DNA of 35,244 bases, from the NCBI RefSeq assembly GCF_000613845.1, contig NZ_BAJT01000022.1:1-35244 (forward strand), in the 5' to 3' direction. A model generated the notes under the pieces. The model worked only from the letters and a program-made list of their open reading frames with translations. It was not told the DNA's origin and did not search any database. The first letter of the stretch is position 1. Each line of letters begins with the position of its first letter. The DNA comes from Asaia astilbis JCM 15831. Lineage in GTDB: Bacteria; Pseudomonadota; Alphaproteobacteria; Acetobacterales; Acetobacteraceae. The translations under genes were made by a program, and so were the position numbers. Positions 8,921 through 17,460 of this stretch are shown here, in pieces.

Positions 8921-9376
8921 TCAGTATTCGTCCTTCTCGCCTTTGAGGGGAATCGAGGTGGGGAGATGATCGCCCCCGGCATAGGTCAGAAGCAAAACAG
9001 TCGGTGTGTCGCCCGACATGCCGCGATGGGCATCGTTCATGCTTTCAGCAAAAGCTTCGCCCTGATGGTAGACATGACTGGCGCCGCTGGCCTTGTCCTG
9101 AATGGTCAGCTGCCCCTGAAGCACATAGCCGACATTGGGGATCGGATGGGTGTGCCAAGGCAGGGCTGTATGGGGCGCAATCGTCAGGCGGATCGTTGTC
9201 AACGTCGGTTGTCCGGCGGGATAGGCGCCGTAGGGATTGCCGTTCCAGGAATGATCTGCCTGAAGAAGTCGCTCGGCATGCGCTGAGGCCGTCTGTTGCG
9301 CCCGAGCCTGTTCTGTCGCCGAGGCCCAGAGCCCCATGACAAGGACGCAGGATGTGAGCGCTAGGACATGTTTCAT
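8921..9376 (-). CDS. secreted single-domain cupin protein
   Basis: The 151-residue protein starts with a signal peptide (MKHVLALTSCVLVMGLWASA, cleavage probably after ARAQ). A cupin barrel follows. The metal-site motif WHTHP lies in the first cupin block with GYVLQGQLTI; the second block is YHQGEAFAESMNDAHRG. The protein is periplasmic or secreted, and its ligand or reaction is unknown. The open frame extends to 9517. ATG 9376 is chosen because the signal peptide begins there and AAGGA lies about 10 bases upstream. The longer form would run into the hpnD start. Its stop lies 91 bases upstream of the aminotransferase start on the same strand, so the two may be co-transcribed. Confidence 0.85.
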   Translation of the reverse strand: MKHVLALTSCVLVMGLWASATEQARAQQTASAHAERLLQADHSWNGNPYGAYPAGQPTLTTIRLTIAPHTALPWHTHPIPNVGYVLQGQLTIQDKASGASHVYHQGEAFAESMNDAHRGMSGDTPTVLLLTYAGGDHLPTSIPLKGEKDEY

Positions 9377-9442
9377 GGGCGGCTTTCCTTTTGACTGGAC
9401 AAGGGGGGACGGTTTTCGAACGCGTGTAACAGAGCCCGGATT

Positions 9443-9470
9443 TTGCTGTTTGATTTTTTGCGGGTAAAAG
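9443..9470 (+). promoter_or_regulatory. candidate promoter of hpnD-hpnE-shc-hpnG
   Basis: TTGCTG (9443-9448), a 16-base spacer and TAAAAG (9465-9470) lie 32 bases before the GTG start of hpnD, in the divergent gap shared with the cupin gene. The position fits a separate transcript after the terminator at 7581. Confidence 0.42.
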
Positions 9471-9502
9471 GTCCAACACGTTGACGAGACAGGGATGACG
9501 CA

Positions 9503-10372
9503 GTGAGCGGGTTTCAAAAGGGAGCGGTGCTGGGCTGTTCCGTGGCCGATCTAGAGCATGTCCATGCGATAGTGACCCGCGCCGGTACGTCTTTCGCCAA
9601 AGGAATGAAAATTCTGCCGTCCGAACGGCGCTACGGTATGTTTGCCGTTTACGCCTTTTGTCGTGAAGTCGACGACATCGCCGATGGCGATGTGCAGGTA
9701 CCTGATCTCGCCGAGGCGTTGCAGGAATGGCATCGCCGCATCGAGCGTCTGTTTGCGGGCGAGGCTCGCGATGGCCTTGACCGGGTACTTCTCGCCTCGA
9801 TTTCCCGTTTCGGTCTGCGTCAGGAAGATTTTGCAGCTGTCATCGATGGTATGGCGATGGATGCGGCCGGACCGATCGTTGCGCCCGATGAGGCAACGCT
9901 CGATCTTTATTGTGACCGTGTCGCCTCTGCCGTTGGACGTCTCTCCGTCCGTGTCTTTGGTGATTCTTCTCCTGAAGCGGACCGCGTGGCGCATCATCTC
10001 GGTCGTGCTCTCCAGCTGACCAACATCCTGCGTGATCTTCAGGAGGACGCCGATCGTGGGCGTCTTTATCTGCCCCGTGAGATGCTCGTGCGCCATGATG
10101 TGCCGCTCGATTCACAGGAAGCTCTATACGCGGTAGGACTGGATCCGCTGGCCCGGATCATGGCTGTGCGGGCTGCGGACCATTTTCGCGAGGCGCGCCG
10201 CGCCATGAAGCGTTGCGACACTGTTGCCATGCGTCCGGCGCGCATCATGGCAGCGTCCTATCGCCCGATCCTGACAGCTTTGTCGCGTCGGGGCTGGCGT
10301 CATCCGGACGTGCCGGTGAAACCCAGCAAGGCAGGACGTGTCCTGCGCTCCCTTGTTGCGTATTATCGATAA
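9503..10372 (+). CDS. hpnD: presqualene diphosphate synthase HpnD
   Basis: Condenses two farnesyl diphosphates to presqualene diphosphate, the first committed step to hopanoids (established HpnCDE pathway). The 289-residue protein has the first aspartate motif REVDDIADGD (Asp57, Asp58, Asp61), the second in QLTNILRDLQEDADRG, and then RLYLPREML. The start is GTG 9503 with AGGG at 9491-9494. No ATG is possible because the frame is closed by TGA at 9482. The frame is intact. hpnE begins 3 bases after its stop. Confidence 0.94.
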   Translation: MSGFQKGAVLGCSVADLEHVHAIVTRAGTSFAKGMKILPSERRYGMFAVYAFCREVDDIADGDVQVPDLAEALQEWHRRIERLFAGEARDGLDRVLLASISRFGLRQEDFAAVIDGMAMDAAGPIVAPDEATLDLYCDRVASAVGRLSVRVFGDSSPEADRVAHHLGRALQLTNILRDLQEDADRGRLYLPREMLVRHDVPLDSQEALYAVGLDPLARIMAVRAADHFREARRAMKRCDTVAMRPARIMAASYRPILTALSRRGWRHPDVPVKPSKAGRVLRSLVAYYR

Positions 10373-10375
10373 TCC

Positions 10376-11654
10376 ATGACCCATGTTCATATCATCGGCG
10401 GTGGACTGGCAGGTCTCTCCGCAGCCGTCGACGTCATCGGACGCGCCAGAGTCTCTGTCTATGAGGCCGGTCCTGCCTGTGGGGGGCGTGCTCGGTCCTA
10501 TTTCGACAAGGCGCTGGCGCGCGGATCGACAATGGCAATCATCTGCTGCTCTCGGCGAACAAGTCGACGTTCCGTTATCTCGGTCTGATCGGGGCAGAAA
10601 AAACGCTGACTGGTCCCGGAGCACCCATCTTTCCGTGGTTCGATCTCAAGGCCAATCTGGCTGGACACTCAGCCTTTCAAAGGGACGGGTGCCCTTCTGG
10701 GCGTTTTCGAGGCGTCGTCGGGTCCCGGGTATGAAGCTCTCCGAACTGGCGATGCTGGGACGGATTCTCAGGGCGGGACCAGACCAAACTGTCAGTGAGT
10801 TCCTTGGAGACGGCATGCTGACGCGCCGGCTTCTGGAGCCTTTCGCGGTTTCCGCGCTGAATACGCCGCTTGAATCGGCCAGCGCCACCCTTCTGGCGGC
10901 GATCATCCGCGAGACACTGGTGCTCGGTGGCTCTGCCTGTCGCCCCTGGTATCCGTCTGAAGGCTTGTCCGAGAGCTTTGTTGACCCGGCAGTTGCTCAT
11001 TTGCGGCGTCTGCAGGGGGAAGTGCATTGCGGCACACGTATCTCAGGCCTTGACGTGCAGGGCGGTCGCGTGACCGGTTTGAAAAATGGAAGTGACACGA
11101 TTGCGGTCGGTCCGGAGGACAAGGTGGTGTTTGCAGCCCCCTCTCCGGTCGCACGTTCGTTGCTTGAGGCTCATCTGCCCGGTTTCAGCGCGCCTGATGC
11201 GTATGAGAGCATCATCAACGTGCATTACCGCCTGTCGGCCCCTGTGAAGGCACGCGGTATGTTGGCCAAGGTGGGATTTGTCGGTCTCGTCGGAGGCGTT
11301 GCGGAGTGGATCTACCTCAAGAACGACATTCTTTCCGTGACTGTGAGCGCCGCCAATCGCTATACGACGTGGGACAATGACGAACTGATCGCCACGATCT
11401 GGTCTGAAATCCGTCAGGCTGTAGGGCCCGTGCTGGTAGAAAGCCTGCCGCAAGCCGTACCGCCTGTGCGACTGGTCTGTGAAAAGCGCGCGACCTTTGC
11501 GGCCACTCCGGCGCAGGATCGTCTGCGTCCGCAGGCCCGCACGCGTCTCGAGAACCTGGCGCTTGCCGGGGACTGGACCCAGACAGGGTTTCCCTCAACC
11601 ATTGAAGGGGCGATCCGTTCAGGCACCGAGGCCATCAAGGTCTTGGGCCTCTAA
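10376..11654 (+). CDS. hpnE: hydroxysqualene dehydroxylase HpnE (two frameshifts)
   Basis: FAD-dependent amine oxidase/desaturase-like enzyme that reduces hydroxysqualene to squalene. The N-terminus has the dinucleotide-binding loop HIIGGGLAGLSAA and YEAGPACGGRARS. The C-terminus has the FAD-site segment LALAGDWTQTGFPSTIEGA. The middle is split in two places. At about 10523 one base is missing before the family motif IDNGNHLLLS. At about 10661 one base is missing in CTGGC|TGG before WTLSLSKGRVPFWAFS. Repair gives 426 residues, a normal length. It lies between hpnD (3 bases) and shc (38 bases) in one transcription unit. Confidence 0.9.
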
Positions 11655-11692
11655 CGGTATTATTGAGTTTTTAGAAAGGACATGGGCGGGCA

Positions 11693-13674
11693 ATGTTGAT
11701 CTATTCCGACGTTCTGGAGCGCCACGAGACCGGGATTCCGGCCGAAGCGGATATGGGCCAGGTGCGTCAGGCTATCGATTCCGCCCACGCTGCGCTCTCC
11801 AACAGGCAGAATGACGATGGCCATTGGGTGTTCGAGCTTGAGGCTGATGCGACCATCCCGGCTGAATATGTTCTGCTCGAGCATTATCTCGACCGGATCG
11901 ATGACGAGAAGCAGGCGCGTATCGGCGTCTATCTCCGCCGTATTCAGGGGCAGCATGGCGGCTGGCCCCTCTATCATGATGGAGGGTTCGATCTCTCGGC
12001 GTCGGTGAAAGCCTATTTCGCGCTCAAGGCTATTGGTGACGATATCAATGCGCCTCACATGAAACGCGCCCGCGAGGCAATTCTCGACCACGGTGGAGCG
12101 GCACGTGCCAACGTGTTCGCCCGCATCCAGATGGCCCTGTTTGGTGAAGTGCCCTGGCGGGCAACGCCGGTCATGCCGGTTGAGCTCATGCTGATGCCCA
12201 AGGCAGCGCTATTCTCGATGTGGAACATGTCTTACTGGTCGCGTTGCGTAGTGGCGCCGCTTCTGGTTCTGCGCACACTGGAACCCCGCGCGATCAATCC
12301 GCGGAACATCCATATCCAGGAACTCTTTGTAACACCTCCCGAAGAGGTGAAGGACTGGATCCGGGGCCCTTACCGTTCCTTCTGGGGGCGGGTGTTCAAG
12401 CACGTCGATACCGTGCTGCGACCGATAGAACCGCGCTTTCCGGCATCGATGCGCAAGAAGGCCATCAAGGCAGCGATCGACTTCATTGAGCCGCGTCTTG
12501 GGGAAGGTGGTCTTGGCGCTATTTACCCGGCCATGGCCAATGTCGTGATGATGTATCGTGAGATGGGCGTGCCGGATAACGATCCACGGGTTGAGCTGGC
12601 GTGGAAAGGGATCCAGGAACTTCTCGTCGAGAAAGAAGATGAGACCTACTGTCAGCCTGTGTGTCACCCGTCTGGGATACGGGTCTGTCGAGCATGGCCA
12701 TGGTCGAGGCTGCGTCAGGTCCGCAGGCAACGCGTCCAAAGGAGACGCGTGAGCGTATGCAGCGCAGCATGAAATGGCTTCGCGAGCGTCAGATTCTGAA
12801 CGTCAAGGGCGACTGGGCTATCAATTGTCCCGACGTGCGCCCCGGTGGCTGGGCCTTCCAGTACGAAAATGACTACTATCCCGATGTGGACGATACGGCC
12901 GTTGTCGGGATGCTGCTCAATCGTGAAGATCCGGAAGGCAATCGCGAGGCGATTGCCCGCGCCCGTGAATGGATCGTCGGCATGCAGAGCACGAACGGAG
13001 GCTGGGGCGCTTTCGATATCGATAATGATCTCGAAGCATTGAATCACATTCCCTTCTCCGATCATGGTGCCTTGCTCGATCCACCGACGGCCGACGTCTC
13101 GGCGAGGTGTGTCTCATTCCTCTGTGATCTAGGCTTTCCCGAGGATCGTCCCGTTATCGAGCGTGGCCTGGCTTATCTTCGACGTGAACAGGAGGCCGAG
13201 GGCTGCTGGTTTGGAAGATGGGGCACGAACTACATTTACGGGACCTGGTCAGCGCTTTGCGCTTTCAACGCCGCAGGTGTGCCGCATGATGATCCGGCGG
13301 TTGAGCGTGCGGTTGCATGGCTTGAGAGCACCCAGCGCCCGGATGGCGGCTGGGGTGAGGATTGCGCTTCGTACGAGGGCGCTGCACCGGGCGAATACGA
13401 TATGAGCCTGCCGACCCAGACAGCCTGGGCAGTGCTTGGTCTCATGGCGGTCGGTCGTCGGGAAAGCGACGTCGTGCAGCGCGGAATTTCCTATCTCGTC
13501 TCCCAGCAGGACGAGAAGGGCGAATGGCAGGAAAAGCCCTATAACGCGGTCGGCTTTCCGAAGGTCTTCTATCTTCGCTACCATGGCTACAAGCAGTTCT
13601 TCCCCCTGATGGCTCTCTCGCGCTTCCGTAATCTGGGGCTGAGCAATTCGGGCCGGGTAGAATACGGCTTCTGA
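11693..13674 (+). CDS. shc: squalene-hopene cyclase (frameshifted)
   Basis: Cyclises squalene to hopene and hopanol, as a monotopic membrane enzyme. The catalytic acid motif is seen as YYPDVDDTAVV (DxDD). QW-type repeats include QNDDGHWVFELEAD near the N-terminus, NGGWGAFDIDND, and RPDGGWGEDCASYEG. The family sequence Q-P-C-V-SPVWDTGL is interrupted at 12657/12658: CAGCC|TGT lacks one base after GCC. Repair gives 660 residues, in the usual range. Loss of the C-terminal half, with the DxDD, would abolish activity, so a true mutation would stop hopanoid synthesis. AAGGA lies 12 bases before the ATG. Confidence 0.94.
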
Positions 13675-13675
13675 G

Positions 13676-14305
13676 ATGCTTGGAATACTCGTCGGTCTGA
13701 AAGCCGAGGCGCGGTTGATACGCAGCCGCTGCCCCGATGCTCCAATTGCTCTCAGTGGAGCGACGAGCCAAGGCGCGCAGGCCGGTGTCGAGCGGCTGCT
13801 CGCAGCGGGGGCAACCCGTCTCCTCTCGTTTGGATGTGCGGCAGGCCTTGAGCCCGGCCTCGAGCCGGGTGCGATCGTGATTCCGCAATGGGTGCTGGCA
13901 GGGGGCAGGCATTTAAAAACGGATTCTGCTCTGTCCCGTGATTTTGGAGTGGGTCGAGCCGGCGTCCTGCATGGCGGTATGCTGCACAGCGATGACCTTG
14001 TCGTGACAGCGGCTGAAAAAGCTGCCCTTCATGCGCGGACTTCCTGCCTTGCCGTCGATATGGAGAGCGGCTTCGTCGCGCGCGCGGGGCTCCCTTTTGC
14101 TGTTTTGCGGGTCGTCTGCGACGACTCCCGGCGTGATCTTCCTCCTGCCGCCTGCGATGTGCTGGCTGGCGGCCGCATCTCTCCGGTCAAGCTGTTGAGG
14201 AGCCTCGCCAGACAGCCTAGTCAGATTGGGGCTCTCATGGCGTTAGGGCGCGATGCCTCTGCGGCACGCGCTGCGATGGGGCGCTTCTTGACCGACCCTG
14301 CTTGA
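13676..14305 (+). CDS. hpnG: hopanoid-associated phosphorylase/nucleosidase HpnG
   Basis: A PNP/UDP-phosphorylase-fold protein of 209 residues. By established knowledge of HpnG it removes adenine from adenosylhopane, on the way to bacteriohopanetetrol. The visible family segments are SFGCAAGLEPGLEPGAIV, the active-site region CLAVDMESGFVARA with the conserved DMES, and FAVLRVVCDDSRRDLPP. It starts 1 base after the shc stop (TGAGATG), so it is probably translationally coupled. It is the last gene of the unit. HpnH, which supplies its substrate, is not encoded in this window. Confidence 0.92.
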   Translation: MLGILVGLKAEARLIRSRCPDAPIALSGATSQGAQAGVERLLAAGATRLLSFGCAAGLEPGLEPGAIVIPQWVLAGGRHLKTDSALSRDFGVGRAGVLHGGMLHSDDLVVTAAEKAALHARTSCLAVDMESGFVARAGLPFAVLRVVCDDSRRDLPPAACDVLAGGRISPVKLLRSLARQPSQIGALMALGRDASAARAAMGRFLTDPA

Positions 14306-14436
14306 GCCCTGCGCGCGTCACCGTAGGAGAGGATGTCGTTGCCTGAGGTCTCTGGAGCTCCGGTTCTTCGCCGTAGAGCGGAAAGGGCCCATTCCACACA
14401 GGGGAGATAAAATGGCGCGGAAAAGCGTAATTCAGG

Positions 14437-14478
14437 TGTGATACCGGGGAAGTTTTGCATCACGCTCCCGGTATCACA
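14437..14478. repeat. 12-bp perfect inverted repeat
   Basis: TGTGATACCGGG (14437-14448) and CCCGGTATCACA (14467-14478) are exact complements separated by 18 bases. There is no T run after either arm. It could end the hpn transcript, stabilise its 3' end, or bind a protein. Confidence 0.6.
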
Positions 14479-14601
14479 GCGTTTATGGACGATATTACTA
14501 TGTCCAAAAATAGGCAGATCCCCTTTTTCAAAAATAAAATTCGTTTTCAGAAAGTGCTTTTACTGCGGTTCTGTTCGATATCTCTCCGCCGAAAATACCG
14601 G

Positions 14602-14678
14602 AATTTCCTGTTCTGCTTTGGTCAGGGTGATGGAACAGCCAGGGGCCGTTCCATCACTCACCCGTTGAACAGAAAATT
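14602..14678 (-). terminator. nested hairpin downstream of the TonB receptor gene
   Basis: The inner stem is GTGATGGAAC (14627-14636) with GTTCCATCAC (14648-14657). After one A/C mismatch, GCC/GGC extends it inward around a 3-base loop. An outer stem pairs 14602-14613 (AATTTCCTGTTC) with 14667-14678 (GAACAGAAAATT), 11 of 12 bases. It begins 7 bases beyond the receptor's stop codon. A terminator or 3'-end stabiliser is likely, although no classical T tract follows. Confidence 0.55.
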
Positions 14679-14684
14679 GTCCTC

Positions 14685-17291
14685 TTAGAAGCTGGCGTCG
14701 ATCCGTCCGTAATAATAGCCGCCTGTCATCGGGACCTGTGCGGAGTTGGCATCATAAATGCGGGCGCCATAATTATTGTTGATCGGGTTTACGCGTCTCG
14801 GACGAATATTGAAGATGTTATTCGCGCCGATGGCGATATGCCAGCGTGGCAGGAAGGCATAGCCGACCTCAAGGTCTGTCAGCCAACGCGGTGTGTTTTT
14901 GAATTGCGCAAAGCAGGAGCTTGAATAGCGCAGAGCGCCACCGGCCTCACAGCGCGCGGAGGACGGCGTCCAGTCCTGATACCCAAGCATGGCCGTCGTT
15001 TCGCCGTAGCGGGTCTGACGGAGGTTCACATCCCATTTTCCCAACGTCCAGAAGACATTCAGGATGAGCTTCGAACGGGGATAGGCCGTCGTGATGAAAC
15101 CAGCAGTTGCTGCATTGAGCAGGGGAACGGCACGACCTCTGACCATCGTGGTGGCGACGTGGGTCAGTCTTGTACGATTGAGATCGAGCGCCGCCGTCAG
15201 ATTGACGCTGCCATAGCGGGCCAGATGCAGCAGATAGCTGGCTTTCAGATCGACACCCTGGGTTCGCGTGCTCGCACCATTGGCGAAGAAGTAGGTGCTG
15301 ACAGCATTGGGATCGAGACCAGAGGGGATGACAAAGCCCAGCTGCTGCAAAGCGGCGATCGCGACCGGCCCGTTATTGGAGCCCCCAGCGATCACCCGAT
15401 CGCGAATATTGATCTGATAGACATCAGCCTCGACCTGAAGGCCCTTGAAGGGTTCGACTACGATACCGCCGCTGGCGTTGGTTGAACGTTCAGGCTTGAG
15501 AGGGGCAGCTCCAAGGGTGCGAGCGGCCTGCGAGCCAACGGGCAGAAGTCCAGAGACGGTTGTAGCCCCGACATTGATCGCGCTGAAATGTTGCTCGGCC
15601 AGTGTCGGTGCGCGAAACCCGTTGCTGATCGTGCCCCTCACGGCCAGGCGTGGCGTAATGTCGTAGCGCGTCGAGATCTTGCCGTTCTCGGTATTGCCGA
15701 CATCGGTATAGTGCTCGAACCTTCCAGCGAGATCGACATCCCAGTGAGGCAGGGGATGGAAATCGCCATCGACATAGCCTGCCCAGATATTACGGTTCCA
15801 TTTGCCGGCATTTTGAGGGCTCAGACCTACATAGCCCGACATGCCACCGGCCTCGTAGGAGGGAGGTGTGCCAGCCACGATTTCATAAGTGTCGAGCCGG
15901 TGTTCCGCCCCGAAGGCAATCGTCGTGGGAACGGAAAAACCGGTATGGAGAGAGCGTTTGAAGTCGAGCGCATTCGTCCACTGCGCCATGCGATAGCTCT
16001 CGGCACGCGTCGTTTTGGGTGACCAGCCACATCTTTCCGTCGACAGGTAAGGGCTTGTGCTGTTGGGGAAGCTGCTTCGGGAGAGGCAGTTCTTGCTGAG
16101 CATGCCGAGATTGACGCTGTTCTTGTTACCGATCTTGTCCTCATCGGCGCCGTAGCTCGTGCTGAGATCCCACGAAAACCCAAAGAGAGCGCGGCCCTTG
16201 AGGCCGAGTGTTGCGGCGTAATCGTTCTCTTCGATCGTTTCGATCGGCGTAAAGCCTGAAGGGTAATAGCTAGGTGCGATGTTAGGGGGACGATAGTTCT
16301 GGTAAGATTCCGCATGCCGGTGGGCGTAGGTGATGAGCGAGTAGAAATCGATGTCGGGGGTAACTGGCTTACCAAGAGCAATACTCAGGTTTTCCCGGGT
16401 TTCTTCTGGCGTATTCATGACCTTGTTCGAGTTTTTGGGTACTTTGACCGGCCCTTGATAGAGCGCCGTGCCCGCTCCGGGAGGCGCATAACCCAAAAGG
16501 CGGTGATCTTCGGTGTAAGGAACCATATGGTCGGTGTGATAAACCTGTCCGCTCAGATGGAGATACCCGTCACGCAGAAATTTCAGGCCACCATCGAGAC
16601 TGGTGCTGTACTGCCAGCCATCTCCATTATAGGCGTTCGCACCCGTCTGCCCACGAACATTCAGACCATGATCGGTCTTCTTCGTGATGATGTTCACGAC
16701 ACCGGCCAGAGCGTCCGAGCCATAAAGAGCGGCGGCACCATCTTCGAGGACTTCGATGTGATCGATCGAAGCTGCCGGGATCATGTTCAGATCGACGGGT
16801 GTGGCACCGAATGCGGGACCTGCGACAGCAGAAATATTGGCCGTGGTGTGACGACGCTTTCCGTCGACGAGGACGAGAACCTGATTGGGGTTGAGGCCTC
16901 GCATGCGGATCGCAGAGGTGAGGGCTCCGGCATCGTTGCCCATAGTCGGCACGTTGATGGATGCATAAGTGCGTGTCAGGGCATCGGCGAGATTGAGCTG
17001 GCCGGAGCGGCGTAGTTCAGGGGCTGAGATCACAGTTACAGGGGATGAGCTCTGGCGGGCCAGACGGTTCGTCGCGTGCGTACCCGTGACGATCACTGTT
17101 TCCGTGTCGGCGCGTTCCCGGATGACGGGGAGCTTGGCCTTTTTCGACGTCGGGACTGGCGTCGCCCGACCTTTTTGATGCCCGCTCAAAGGCGGCTTTG
17201 CGGGACGGATGCCTTCCGCCGCCGCAGCATCCAGTCCTGTTCCAGCAAGGAGAATGCCAGCTGTTGTCGCGAAAACCGTCTTTTTGAACAT
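14685..17291 (-). CDS. TonB-dependent outer-membrane receptor
   Basis: 868 residues with an N-terminal signal peptide (MFKKTVFATTAGILLAGTGL, then AAAAEG). A TonB-box-like ETVIVTGTHA precedes the plug domain: SPVTVISAPELRRSG, IRMRGLNPNQVLVLVDGKRR and ALYGSDALAGVVNIITKK. A 22-strand barrel region ends in a terminal aromatic (YGRIDASF), as required for barrel assembly. The substrate is unknown: no siderophore gene, Fur box or B12 riboswitch is visible nearby. ATG 17291 is preferred over GTG 17300 because AAAGG lies at suitable distance and the signal peptide starts there. The frame is intact, and the gene is divergent from the second Tat aminotransferase. Confidence 0.93.
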   Translation of the reverse strand: MFKKTVFATTAGILLAGTGLDAAAAEGIRPAKPPLSGHQKGRATPVPTSKKAKLPVIRERADTETVIVTGTHATNRLARQSSSPVTVISAPELRRSGQLNLADALTRTYASINVPTMGNDAGALTSAIRMRGLNPNQVLVLVDGKRRHTTANISAVAGPAFGATPVDLNMIPAASIDHIEVLEDGAAALYGSDALAGVVNIITKKTDHGLNVRGQTGANAYNGDGWQYSTSLDGGLKFLRDGYLHLSGQVYHTDHMVPYTEDHRLLGYAPPGAGTALYQGPVKVPKNSNKVMNTPEETRENLSIALGKPVTPDIDFYSLITYAHRHAESYQNYRPPNIAPSYYPSGFTPIETIEENDYAATLGLKGRALFGFSWDLSTSYGADEDKIGNKNSVNLGMLSKNCLSRSSFPNSTSPYLSTERCGWSPKTTRAESYRMAQWTNALDFKRSLHTGFSVPTTIAFGAEHRLDTYEIVAGTPPSYEAGGMSGYVGLSPQNAGKWNRNIWAGYVDGDFHPLPHWDVDLAGRFEHYTDVGNTENGKISTRYDITPRLAVRGTISNGFRAPTLAEQHFSAINVGATTVSGLLPVGSQAARTLGAAPLKPERSTNASGGIVVEPFKGLQVEADVYQINIRDRVIAGGSNNGPVAIAALQQLGFVIPSGLDPNAVSTYFFANGASTRTQGVDLKASYLLHLARYGSVNLTAALDLNRTRLTHVATTMVRGRAVPLLNAATAGFITTAYPRSKLILNVFWTLGKWDVNLRQTRYGETTAMLGYQDWTPSSARCEAGGALRYSSSCFAQFKNTPRWLTDLEVGYAFLPRWHIAIGANNIFNIRPRRVNPINNNYGARIYDANSAQVPMTGGYYYGRIDASF

Positions 17292-17370
17292 CAAGCCCAC
17301 CTTTCCATGAAGTGGGCGATGTTTCGTCGATCACGGGCGCTTTAAGGGTGAATTCGCAATGAAGCTTTGG

Positions 17371-17407
17371 TGTTACGTTTGTTACGTTGCGTAATTAACT
17401 TGATAAT
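17371..17407 (+). promoter_or_regulatory. promoter with tandem 9-bp repeats upstream of the second Tat aminotransferase
   Basis: TGTTACGTT occurs twice in tandem (17371-17379 and 17380-17388), followed by GCGTAAT, which makes an imperfect inverted repeat with the second copy. TTGTTA (17379-17384), a 17-base spacer and GATAAT (17402-17407) form a good sigma70 promoter, with the repeats over the -35. The repeats may also serve the divergent TonB receptor gene. Confidence 0.55.
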
Positions 17408-17460
17408 AACCTTTCCGCTGCCGAGGGTGACCTGAAAATCCCGGATATGAGGTGGAAACT

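Larger units (their letters stand above)
14306..14684. other. non-coding, hairpin-rich gap between convergent hpnG and the TonB receptor
   Basis: No credible gene. Two 76-77 codon frames here have no family features. The stretch 14500-14560 is clearly more A/T-rich than its surroundings. It holds two structured elements, listed separately, at 14437-14478 and 14602-14678. Confidence 0.6.

Noticed and set aside
12650..12665. Programmed ribosomal frameshifting in shc or the other split genes
   Set aside because: No slippery heptamer or downstream stimulatory structure was seen, and the same pattern in ten unrelated genes makes recoding implausible.
4543..13674. Real loss of hopanoid synthesis by decay of hpnA, hpnB, hpnE and shc
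   Set aside because: lepA, an IMPase gene, a motB-like gene and other unrelated genes show the same kind of break, the remaining codons look fully conserved, and every break has the same GCC/GGC context. Sequencing error explains all of them together.
14438..14688. Two 76-77 codon open frames between hpnG and the TonB receptor
   Set aside because: They overlap strong inverted repeats and have no ribosome site or recognisable protein features.
14685..17460. Fur box or cobalamin riboswitch upstream of the TonB receptor
   Set aside because: The upstream stretch has GATAAT and GTTACG repeats but neither the 19-bp Fur pattern nor a B12-box sequence.
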